The position numbers were made by a program, and so were the translations under genes. This document shows positions 1 through 10,500 of a stretch of DNA of 64,000 bases, in pieces. How positions within the stretch are numbered: position 1 is the stretch's first letter; every line of letters starts with the position of its first letter. This DNA comes from Nematostella vectensis (lineage: Eukaryota; Cnidaria; Anthozoa; Actiniaria; Edwardsiidae), in NCBI RefSeq assembly GCF_932526225.1, contig NC_064034.1, forward strand, positions 18,786,927-18,850,926, given 5' to 3'. The notes beneath the pieces are model-generated. The model ran no database searches, was not told the DNA's origin, and was given only the letters and a program-made list of their open reading frames with translations.

Positions 1-392
1 ACTGTATGTGAGGCTCTCAAACGCCCTCTTATCATAAGCAGCGAGTGTTTAATAAACGTAAAAGAAATAGTAACGTTTTCATGCCCCGCGAAACATGGGT
101 GAACATAATAAATTCTGTCTTCTGATTAGCTGTAATGAAGTCTCTGTCTGCCGTCATTTGGGCGTCCTAGCAAAATAGTATAGAAAGCATCCCATGACTT
201 TTGGGGCTTTTGCATTGTTGTCTATTTAGTAAGATGATCAAGCTATAAAACTTTGTTTTTCGCAAGTGATTTCGAGATTTCATCACATAATTTGTAGAAT
301 GAAAATAATAACAGAGGTGTGTCTGAATAGATCTCTTTAAAGTTTGTTATCCCATGATGCAACAGGAAAGAACTGACAACTTGTTTTTGTGA

Positions 393-902
393 ATGCGTAA
401 GCTCTTCTTAGCCCTGTTGAAAGATGGGACGAAAACTGAGACGAGCAAAATACGCAGACAGTTTCAACAGTGTTCAGTTTGCTACCAAATCCAGCCCGAG
501 ACAACCAAGTGCTTTATTACATGGACTAAATCGTTACGGACTATTCTCCACAGACGCAAGAAATATATACGAATTCTTCGAGATATGAATAGAAAATTCC
601 AAGACTTTCTAGGTGATAATCCGAAGATTGGGCTGACCAAGGCTTATCGTAGCCGAGCGCAGTCCGACACTGGTGGAGCGCTTAGCGAACCATGCACTCT
701 GATCCGAATGAGGCCCAATGTGTTTTACTCTACAACCGTGGAGCAGAGAGTCCAGCGAAGTATGTCGTTGCCACACCTGAAATCCTCAGAAGTTAACGCT
801 ATCTTGAGAGACATTGAACGCTGTAGTTTGAGCCTGGACAGCTCGAGTTTGTCAAGTCTGGAAGAGCTGCCAGCTACTGACTTATGCTCTACCGAGTTAT
901 AG
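393..902 (+). CDS. Hypothetical short protein (start uncertain, 393 or 585)
   Basis: An open frame of 169 codons that I do not recognise. A partly decayed second copy lies at 5101-5383, and its similarity begins at an ATG matching the internal ATG at 585 (MNRKF here, MSRKY there), so the conserved product may be only about 105 residues from 585 to 902. The C-terminal third is rich in Ser and Leu and acidic near its end (SLSLDSSSLSSLEELPATD). No signal peptide, membrane segment or known motif is visible. A second frame from 424 stays open for about 54 codons over the upstream half, which weakens the case for the 393 start. It may be the last exon of a longer gene whose other exons lie left of the window. 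Duplication suggests something real; function is unknown. Confidence 0.4.
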   Translation: MRKLFLALLKDGTKTETSKIRRQFQQCSVCYQIQPETTKCFITWTKSLRTILHRRKKYIRILRDMNRKFQDFLGDNPKIGLTKAYRSRAQSDTGGALSEPCTLIRMRPNVFYSTTVEQRVQRSMSLPHLKSSEVNAILRDIERCSLSLDSSSLSSLEELPATDLCSTEL

Positions 903-1416
903 CATGAAACCCCGAACGTTTTTAAGAACAAAAGACCAGAGGTCAGACGTGTTATAGAACCAGCCTAAAGGTGCAAAGAGAGATGTGCTAGTGGGCTAAA
1001 AACATAATGTTTATATCCGCGTTTTATATCAGTGGCACCATGTGCAAAGAGAAAATTGAATCAGAATTATTCGTGCAAGTTTGCCAGGGCATACAAAAGA
1101 AAGATAATCATGATGGGAATTACAAGGTCATAATGAGCTGAATTCATTCGCTATCGGTGATGGTGTTCCTGGCAGAACAGAAGATAAAACCGAAAACCAA
1201 GCTAATGACATGAAAATAGCATGAATATTGAGTATTGATATAGTCGAATATTGAATACAGATTGATACTTAGTCAGGATAACAAAATATGAGACCTTTTG
1301 CATGACATTAGTAACATCTTGTAGCCAAACGATCGACCTGTAAACAAATGCAGCAGAGTAGTCATGCTGCTTCGCTGAAATTCAGTCAATTATTTAGCAA
1401 TCACGAGATGTGAGCG

Positions 1417-3723
1417 ATGACGGAAGACCGGAGACGGGCCCGACTGAAGACAACAATAAGGATTTGCCTCTTGGTTAACCGGAATTTCGGCGTTTTAAAA
1501 CGCGACTTAAAAATGAGTAAGGGATCTCATTTAACAATGAGAAAAAAACAGCTTGCAATCAAAGGGGAATTTCATAATACTAATATTATCGTAAATTTCT
1601 TGAAGCTTTTCACCGTCGCAAGATGTACTTGGTAGTTTAAGGATGAGTATAGCTGATTCGGTATCGTCTCGTTTGTTCATGTTATTTATGTAACATCGCA
1701 GGGGCGTGACCTTACAAAAGCATGAGTTTTGGGATTACAATACTCCTTTAAATATAGTATAAATGCTAATATAGACTATTTTTACTACGTTTTACTTGTC
1801 CGTCATCGACTTTTTTGTAAAGGTTCATGTCATGTGAAAATACTACGTTCCATGAAAATCACAGGTAAACATTCGCAATTGAAGTCTGGTTCTTGGATAA
1901 CTGTACTCGGTTGTAATTATCTTGGTTTGCGCTGCAGAGTAAGACGATGTGGATGGATGTTTTGCGCTGTCTAGATAACACTCCTAAAGGAAGTCCGAAA
2001 GGAATGGGAGGAATTCTTAATGTTCTTAAAAGTCCGAGTACGAGTACTAGGGCCAGATAAAATACATTTATAGATGGTTTAGAGGTTTAGGGACCTTCAG
2101 GTTAGTTGGGCTCCTTTAGATTTTGAAGTGGTGAAAACAAGGCATAAGGGGCCACCGATCCGATTGAGTGGGTAACAATATATTAATATGGCGGGAGGTG
2201 AATTTTTTAATTTTAGCTCCCGACTGGGACTGGCATCCCTGGACCCCCCCCCCCCCCCCCCCCTTGGATCTGCCACCGCATGTGTATAGCATACTCTTTA
2301 TATTCGAGCGAAAAGGTAGAAATTGAAGCCGCAGTAACATCTGATGTATATTTATCAGCACGGCTGACTTACGGGGCTATGAATAATGTCATATGAGGTT
2401 TCAGCTCAGTATAGTGAGATGAATGTGAGGAAGAGTGGATATTTTGTTGGAGCGTAAAACATACGACCACACGGACTAAGTAGTGTAGTAGTGTATGTTG
2501 TTGTTATACGAATATTGAGTGAATATTTTCAATTAAAATATTAGTAGCAGAGTATGCTATTGTTATCTTTATGCTCGGAAATCTACGTGAGAATGAACTG
2601 TATACAACGGAGTGTGAAATCCCAGGGTGCCGATTCATTACACAGATACACGCTGCGCGCACAGCATGATGGTCGTGACCGTCAGGTTTCATTTGCTCTG
2701 TTGTTGTTTTGCTAAAGGCCTTGCTAAACTAGGTGACATGCAGCGTGCGACATGTTTCTTACGAAAACATTGTAGCGCGAGCCAAATCTTGTAGAAGCGA
2801 CAAAGCTGATTTTCGTGTCTGGCCCTTCAAAATTTGTCGCGCGCTACATACATGACGGAAAAACATGACGTGACGCTTCGAATAAGCCCATTTCACATCG
2901 AATAAGGCGGAGAATTTCTCTGAGTACTTAGTAACTTATAGCAAACAAAATATCAAGTGCGACTTTTTTTAGATTGATGCGACTTTTTGTAAGGTGTCAT
3001 TGAAATTTGAGCTTTTCGCCTGATACACAGGGTAATGATGATCAAGGAAAAATTATCTTGAAAAGCCAAAATCTGGTTATGTGCACTTCGGCCTCACGTT
3101 ATTTGTGTTTTGAAAATCTGTCCGTAATACAAGGAACCTATAGCCATGATAAGAAATTGTGTCTCCTCTCTCTTTCTGGAATTGCGCGTTTTCCAGGTTT
3201 TTCCGTCATGTCCGCGCTACATGTTTTTGGTAGTGGCTAACACAGGTAGCCCAGGCAATGGTTTTGCAGCTTAATCGTAGCTTGCAATCGTGTTCAGTAG
3301 AGGTAAAACAAGTCGATTGAAGTGGCGTTTTTTAAAATATATTTCGCGAAGAAAACCACCCCCAAATCGCTATTAGACATACATTCGGCAACAACAAGAC
3401 ATGTTCTATGTTTAAGGCAATTTTATTGGCAACATTTCACAGAAAAAATCGCTACTTCAATCCACTCGTTTTACCTATATTAAGAACACGATTCCAAGCT
3501 ACGATCAAGCTGCAAAACCATTGCCTGGGCTACCTCTGGTGGCTAATAGAAAACTGCGCGCTCGACATGTCTCAGAGTTTAGCCTGTAGTCAAGGCAAGG
3601 ACCATTTGATTTTTTTCTTAGAGGGCAAAAGTAGCTATGTTCAAATCACATTTGAGTAATTTTTTTTTTTTTGTAAAACGTTTGGCAAAAAATATGAATG
3701 TCTCGTCTCCGGTCTTCCGTCAT
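1417..3723. repeat. Interval bounded by an exact 20-bp inverted repeat
   Basis: ATGACGGAAGACCGGAGACG at 1417-1436 recurs exactly as its reverse complement at 3704-3723. A 20-base exact match is not expected by chance over this distance. No target-site duplication is visible outside the pair and similarity stops at both edges. It could be the terminal repeats of an old 2.3-kb transposon, or the rest of a larger foldback structure that includes the nested repeat at 3230-3547. Confidence 0.4.
3230..3547. repeat. Long inverted repeat (foldback element)
   Basis: The left arm (about 3230-3333) and the right arm (about 3443-3547) are reverse complements over about 100 bases with scattered mismatches. 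For example, GGTAGCCCAGGCAATGG on the left matches the complement of CCATTGCCTGGGCTACC on the right. About 110 bases of AT-rich spacer separate them. This is typical of a foldback or MITE-like element. No transposase is encoded. Confidence 0.7.
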
Positions 3724-5100
3724 GAATGTTTATTGTATGAAAACGCACAGAGTTTCTGCCCCCCCTGGAAATCGGCCCTGAACACTCCCTCCACACCTCC
3801 CTTATGTATGGATCTATCTTTTTGATCACACATTGCAGCAACTATTTTAATCTTAAAAAGCTGTTGACTTTTGGTAACACTGAACGTGATATTCTTATTA
3901 TTCTTATGGATTCATCTTGTAAGTCCTTGTTGTTCGCTCATTATCCTATAATAGCCCCAAATCGCCCAGAATAACAACTCAAGTAGGCCTTCTAATCCGA
4001 ACTACGTCATTCCTAGTCTGGTCATTGTCCTGGTCAAAAAACACATTCACATTCGATGGCCATTAGTGGAAAGCTCACTCAGACACGACTCATAAAACTC
4101 ACGTGTATTTATTAGTTGACGTCAAGTAACAAGTAATAAACTATTCTGTAAAACGCACTCGCATTTAATGACCATTCAGCGTGAAGCTCAGTCACGACGC
4201 ATCGAACTCACGTGCACGCCAAGTAACAAGAAGTAAACAAGATATTAAGTGGGTTGTTTGGTGTGAAAACAGAAATACAAGTGTTATACTTGAGTAAGGA
4301 CCTATAAAATTGCAAATAGTAGATTGCATTATTCCAACCGAGATTTGATAGCGACGGCACGCTGTCGATAAACCCCCCACACCCCACCCCCACCTCTTAT
4401 AAAAAAGATAGATATAGAATACGAGAAATTAAAATCTCAGCAGATAACAATTACAGTTAAGCTATCCGTGACCTTTAAAAAAAACAAGAAGCAAAATAAT
4501 CAGTGGTCTGAATAAAGGGCAAATGGTATGTTCCACAGGAGATAGGTAGAGGCCTATTGGGGGAGCGGGGGGCATTCAAAGAGACAGCGTCAAGAACCCA
4601 CGAAAAGTGTTTAATTATCTAACAGTATGCACACACATATATGATATGAGCACGTTACTGATATAAGGGTCATGGATTTGGTTGTGACACTCAATGCTTT
4701 GTTTTTGGATGCTTCCCTACCCCTCATCATCTTGTACCAGTTATCATTTAAATTCCCCCATATTATGTGAGGTGTGGATTATGTTACCTTATTGTTATGC
4801 GTACTTTATAAGCTAGTGTACCCATTAAAACTAAAATAAAAGTTAAGCAACAAAACAAAACACACTAAGACCATATGTAAGCATTCTTAAAGATTGCTAT
4901 ATTTGTTGCTGGTGAATCTTTAATCTAAGTCTGTCTGTGTAATAACGTAAGCTCTTTGCAGCACTTACCCTCCAGTGACCGCTAGTATCAACTTGGTTAC
5001 ACACAGGTGTCCAGGCAGAACAACAACATAACCCCCCCCCCCCCCCCCCCACCGGCTGCAGTGGACATCGCACCAAAAACAGATTACAAGTAATTTTAAG

Positions 5101-5383
5101 ATGTCTCGCAAATATTCAAACAAAGAGGCGACTTTATACAGGCCTCGGGCACAATCGGAAACAAGAAAGGACCTTAGTCAATCGTGCACTGTAATCCGAG
5201 TGAAGCCTAAATAATGTGTTTTACTCTACAAAGGTCGAGCGAAGAGTCGGGCGCAGTACGTCTTTGCCGTAACTAAAAGCCGCCGAAATCAATGCACTTT
5301 TGAGAGATTTGGACAGCTCGAGTTTGACAAGTGTTGAGGGGCTTCCAGCTACGGACTTATGCTCTACCGAGTTATAGGACAGA
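5101..5383 (+). pseudogene. Degenerate copy of the 585-902 coding region
   Basis: From the ATG at 5101 the reading frame gives a peptide similar to residues 65-110 of the 393-902 product (YRPRAQSE against YRSRAQSD; SCTVIRVKP against PCTLIRMRP). It then reaches TAA just after the Lys-Pro-Lys codons. Beyond that the nucleotides still align (TGTGTTTTACTCTACAA, then GCTCTACCGAGTTATAG at the end), but small insertions shift the frame. I call it a duplicated fragment or pseudogene. It could instead be a diverged exon in another frame, but no compensating frame stays open. Confidence 0.5.
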
Positions 5384-7117
5384 AAAGAAACAGCGTTTGT
5401 GATCTCTAGAGTCTCCGAGTTCGGGGCTGTGTGAGACCAGACCTGATCCATCGTGCTTTAGGAACTACGCAGTGGCGGGTTAGTTAAAACTTGAAGTCTC
5501 ATCGCACTAAAGTAGATCTGGATAATCTGAACATCTTGCTTTGGACACCGGTTGGTGCTTGAGGCGATTGCGGAGTATCTGGAGTATCTCTAATAGCAGT
5601 GGCTGGAATCGAGATTGGCATAATATCAGGACAAACGTTTGCCATGGCTCTACCGAAATTGCGTACGAAGCACAGTCATAAAACAATGGCAGGAAGACTT
5701 TCTACGAATAATCTCCTCAGTAGATTCAGCAGGGAGGATTGATTAAACAAAAAAAAAAAGTTATAGCAGACAGTAAAAAAATATGCATCCTTAGTGATTT
5801 CAATGCATCTTTGCCGATCTTTGACTGTAAATTAAATCTGGAAATTATTGTTTATTGTGTTTTCATTGCTCTCAAACAAAGTCACAATTTTTCAGGTTCA
5901 AATTATAAATCATTTTAAAGATTCAGACCTCTCGTATGAGTACCGAAAACTCGGTGTAACCTTTGATATTTCTAATTCACTGTTGACACAATCCTGAATA
6001 ATGTAGCGCATGCGCGAGCTCTTGCAAAAGCAAACACAATAGTGTTGAACAGGTGTTGAATCGTTCGAGTAAAGGTACGAAAGGTTGACGGCAGTCGCTG
6101 TTTTGACAAACTGTACTGCATTAAAACCATACTGTTCAAACGATGAGAGGTTTGTTTGATAATGAGGAAGTCATAAAGAAAATTATAGCCTTAGCTTTGC
6201 GCTAGTTTTCTTAGCATTCCCCAAAAAGAGACAGTTCGCCGGTAAAAAGCCGCCATTTCAACACAAAAAGGCTCGTTTAATCGCGCGGTACTTGAACTAG
6301 CCTTGTGTTTTATTAGCACTGGAAGCTTGTCCCAGACGACCCCTCACGCGCCAAAATTTTTGCTTTTTGAATATTGGTCCTTCTAAGGTTTAAACAAATT
6401 ATTTATTTATCACCGTTTATCTTTGATCTGCGTTGATAATGGCAACACCCCAAAAACAGAACTGCCCTGTTTGAAAAACGGTTATAAATAAATAATTTGT
6501 CTGCCTCTCTTCACTCCACAAAAGTAGAGCAAGATAGAATGAAGAATGGTTTCAAGTTTCATCTGTACTTCTCTGGCTTTCATTTAGCTTAAATAAGGTA
6601 TATTGTATTGAGTTCTACAGATAATAATGGGTAGTTTGATAAAATATTCGGTGCTCTGATGAATCTGGTAGCAAGGAAGGTGTTAAGAATGTTTATCTCA
6701 CAAGTTGATTTGAGTTCGTACAATCCCAATACTGTCAAAATTAACATTTTTAGCTAGGGTAACATTTTCCCCCTTTTTTGCCTTCCCATACTACCCCTGG
6801 ATAAAACACGTTCGCTTAAACTGTTAAAACTATTGGCTATACTTTAAAAAATAAGATTAATTTGTAACAGTGATTTATTGACTTTTAAAGTTAAAAAAAT
6901 TTAAACGAGCGATTCACCGATAAAAGCTATAAGTAAATTAATAAACAAAAAGATATATACAATTAAAACTACAGCATTAAAAGTGAAATGTGAAATCGTG
7001 CATGAATTACCAAACCGACCTCGATAGAACTGATGCGTCTTTAGTTGTGTCTCAACAACAATGATAACAGTGAAGGCTAGGGGAGGCTAAGTGTAAGCTA
7101 CGGAGAATGTAAAACGG
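5384..7117. other. Gene-free AT-rich stretch
   Basis: No gene is supported. The only ordered structure I see is the inverted repeat at 6394-6500. Confidence 0.5.
6394..6500. repeat. Short inverted-repeat element (MITE-like)
   Basis: The left arm beginning ACAAATTATTTATTTATCAC at 6394 and the right arm ending GTTATAAATAAATAATTTGT at 6500 are reverse complements over about 27 bases with two or three mismatches. They enclose about 50 bases. The total is 107 bp with no coding capacity. Confidence 0.6.
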
Positions 7118-7400
7118 CAAAAGAATAAGTAGAGTTACCACACAATCTTGTTAGAGTAGCTAAAGTTTCTGTTTAGAGCGAAGAGACCCGTAGTCATGGT
7201 AACAACATAAACTAGATCGCGTCTAACAAAAAAAACGGAACTCCGAAATCGCGTTTAACATTCCGAGACTCCGAGACCGTGGTAGAAAAGAGACTCTGAG
7301 ACTCCCAATATTTTGAAAAAAAAAGAGAACATTCTCACAAAACTTCACAATTTCGAGACTTTGCAAAATTTCATAACGAGACTTTCGAAATCTCGTGGTA
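7118..7400 (+). repeat. Dispersed repeat, copy 1
   Basis: This stretch aligns with 40217-40450. Both contain AAGAATAAGTAGAGTTAC, then GATCGCGT..TAACAAAAA, then GAGACNCCGAGACCGTGGTA, and both end in runs of CGAGACTT-like words. The copies are diverged. This copy lies just upstream of the first coding exon of the secreted-protein gene. The repeat class is unknown. Confidence 0.55.
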
Positions 7401-7414
7401 TATCGCTACCCATC

Positions 7415-7435
7415 TCTATATATCATGTATATAGA
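7415..7435 (+). promoter_or_regulatory. Possible TATA-like element before the secreted-protein gene
   Basis: TCTATATATCATGTATATAG lies about 45-65 bases before the ATG at 7480. The position allows a core promoter only with a very short leader, and AT-rich words are common here, so this is weak. Confidence 0.15.
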
Positions 7436-7479
7436 TATTTTATTCTCTTCAGCGAGCTTTCTGCTCCACCCAAGTCACC

Positions 7480-7588
7480 ATGGTTATTACTGGTTACATT
7501 GTATACCTATTGATGATGTTAGTCTGCGCGACCGCACAGAACAGGGGTGATTGTTCTAGAAAAGCAGTATTCAAGCTCAAGTATAAAG
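7480..7588 (+). CDS. Exon 1: start codon and signal peptide
   Basis: The ATG in CACCATGG is followed by the hydrophobic stretch GYIVYLLMMLVCATA and a short Cys-containing segment ending LKYK. The exon ends before GTAACA in phase 1, as the next exon requires. Confidence 0.75.
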
Positions 7589-10500
7589 GTAACAAATGAT
7601 TGCCAGCAGAATTATCGTACTATTATGGGGGGGGGGGGGTCCCTTATGTCCCCATACCTTGATTTAATGAATTCATTTTTAAATAAAAGTTTGAAAACTC
7701 TCTTTGATTGAATTAAACATTTTGACATTACCATTACAACAGCGCAAAAAGTTATCTCGGCATATCGGAAGCTAAATCATTACGCTTCTATCTCATCTTT
7801 TTATTGTGGTTTTCGTGGTTTTTCTTTGTTTGGAATTGCTCATACTTTGCAGCTCATTATTAATTTTGACTATTTATCGTAAAAATTTCGACCATCCTTA
7901 ACCTATTCTAGTACTGGTCTTTTCCGCAATGGATTTACCATTTTTCCACTCCACGGCCAAAAGACCTAAGGATAGGGCGAGATCGGATAGGAAGCAGTCA
8001 ATTGCGTCTAAACTATGGCGCATCCATGCTCGAAGATCCAGCGTACATTGCAAGCGGCCGCAAAGGTCATCTCAAGTGATTGTGACTTCACCAACAATAA
8101 CATTTTTAAACATGACACAGAAGGGCAATTGAGTCTATGCTACTGTCAGAACGAGACAAAGAAGATAGCATGCAAAAAAAGAGTGTAATTTACCTTTTTT
8201 TACAAGAACGTCCAGCCTAAGATTTCACCTAATTTAAAGAACATGCTATCTGAAGTCTTACGCATTCTAAAATACAGGAATCAAATTGATTTCATTAAAG
8301 CAACCTTAAATATTATTGCTATTGTGCATTTACGTAATTCTCTCCCTAATGATTAATTGGATTATTTTTTTATAACACTTTTAAGTTTAAATTCAAGATC
8401 CTAATGCAAAAAAAAATAATAATAATAAAATAAAACCGCGTCCCAGCCTCAACTAAATATAGTCATTCTTATAAAAAGAGTGTATCGCATACTTATATAA
8501 ATAATGTGATGTTCAGGTCGCAGTTTACTAAACCACGTGATAGCTGAACATGACGTCGAAGACAACTTCGATTGCACCTTTGAGTGCTTGACAAACCCTC
8601 AATGCGTGTCCCTTAACTTCGAAAAGAATGCCTCGTCACCGACATGCGAGCTCAACAACATAACAGCCGCCGCTGCGCCGAGCTCAGACCTTGCCTCCGA
8701 TTCAACAAAAGACTACTATGATGCTACCGGCGATTACGTAAGATTTCCGTCAATGATCTCCAGAGATGATCTCTGACAGCAAATCTGTGTGTCTTTTTTG
8801 CCCTGATATTATAGTTTTATTAGTTCTTTTTTTTAGGTTTATTAGGTTTTACCGGATTGTGCGTCATCCCCTTTCTTTGAATAAGGTTTTACAAGTTAAT
8901 GCGTCATCTACTTTTATCTTTCCATGTCTTCCCACAAATCCCTGCGACGCGCGTGTGAAAACGAGGTAGGTGAGGGGGCAAACTTAGACATCTTATTAAC
9001 GACTCCCCACCCCCGACCTCGGTTTTACGCGCGCGTCACAAGACATTGTGGGTTTTACCAACTCTTGCCTTGTTTTTCACCGGCTTGTACACCATGTACT
9101 TGTTTGTTATAAAGATTTTACCGGTTTTCGCTTTTACTGTTATTCAGGTTTTACCTGTTTGCGTCGGTTATCCTTGCAAGAATGGTGGTACCTGTATCGA
9201 GTCGTGCGACTGGAGAAATTATGAGTGCCAATGTGCATCTGACTATACTGATGAAAACTGCCAAAAATGGATAGGTACATCAGAATTGTGATTCTTTGGG
9301 AACGTCTTATTTAAAATGATTTTTTTCTGAAAAAAAGTTTTTTTCTTGCTGAAGGTCCTGGATCTTCCGAGAACTCCCCGGCAAAATCCTGTTTACAGAT
9401 ATTGTCAAGTTTCGTCGGCATCAAACGAGGAAACGGTGTTTACTGGATTCAGCCCGTTCCATCGGTCTCTCCCTTCACAGTCTATTGCGACATGGTTACT
9501 GATGGAGGTAACTATATAATCCCTAGGGAGGGGTAGGTAAGGGGCTCTGCATTCAACCGGTTCCATCGGTCCCCAATTGATATGGTGGTCTATTTGGTCT
9601 GCTGTCTTTATTACTGACGGGGATAACCATGGTCCGTAAAACATGCAGTTTAAAGTTTAAGAACTTATTACAGAATGTCGATCTCCCACTCCTTTGTTAT
9701 TGTTTATCATGAAAAATACAGCGCTTTTTTTCGCAAAATAACAATTTACGAGTGATCACTGGTATAATATTGACGATATTTGATGGAAATATATTAGTTA
9801 CTTGCTTGAATTTGCCGATGGATATGATGCTTTGTGTGACACGGCGTCCCTGGTGTATGATTTAGTAGTTCAGGTCAGTTCTGTATGTCCCGATGCATCT
9901 TTGGTATTTATATGCGTATTGCAATACCCTCTACTCAACTTCTTCCCCCACTACCTCTCAGCCCTCCCTGCTATCCCCTTTCCACTACTACCCTGAGCCC
10001 TCTCCTGCTATCCCCTTTTACTACTACCATAAGCCCTCTACTGCTATCCCCTTTTCACTACTACCCTCAGCCCTCTACTGCTATCCCCTTTTCACTACTA
10101 CCCCCAGCCCTCTACTGCTATCCCCTTTTACTACTACCATAAGCCCTCTACTGCTATCCCCTTTTCACTACTACCCTCAGCCCTCTACTGCTATCCCCTT
10201 TCCACTACTACCCCCAGCCCTCTACTGCTATCCCCTTTACACTACTACCCTCAGCCCTCTACTGCTATCCCCTTTTCACTACTACCCTCAGCCCTCTACT
10301 GCTATCCCCTTTTCACTACTACCCTCATCCCTCTACTGCTATCCCCTTTTCACTACTACCCTCAGCCCTCTACTGCTATCCCCTTTTCACTACTACCCTC
10401 ATCCCTCTCCTGCTATCCCCTTTTCACTACTACCCTCATCCCTCTCCTGCTATCCCCTTTTCACTACTACCCTCAGCCCTCTACTGCTATCCCCTTTTCA

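Larger units (their letters stand above)
903..5100. other. Gene-free stretch with repeats
   Basis: I see no supportable gene. The ORFs here are short, without motifs, and lack matching splice signals. The stretch contains poly-C runs near 2246-2263 and 5034-5050, the inverted repeat at 3230-3547, and a 20-bp inverted pair at 1417-1436 and 3704-3723. A sequence reading GGTGGCAGATCCAAGG on the minus strand near 2260-2275 resembles the end of a hAT-like element, but no partner end was found. Confidence 0.5.
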
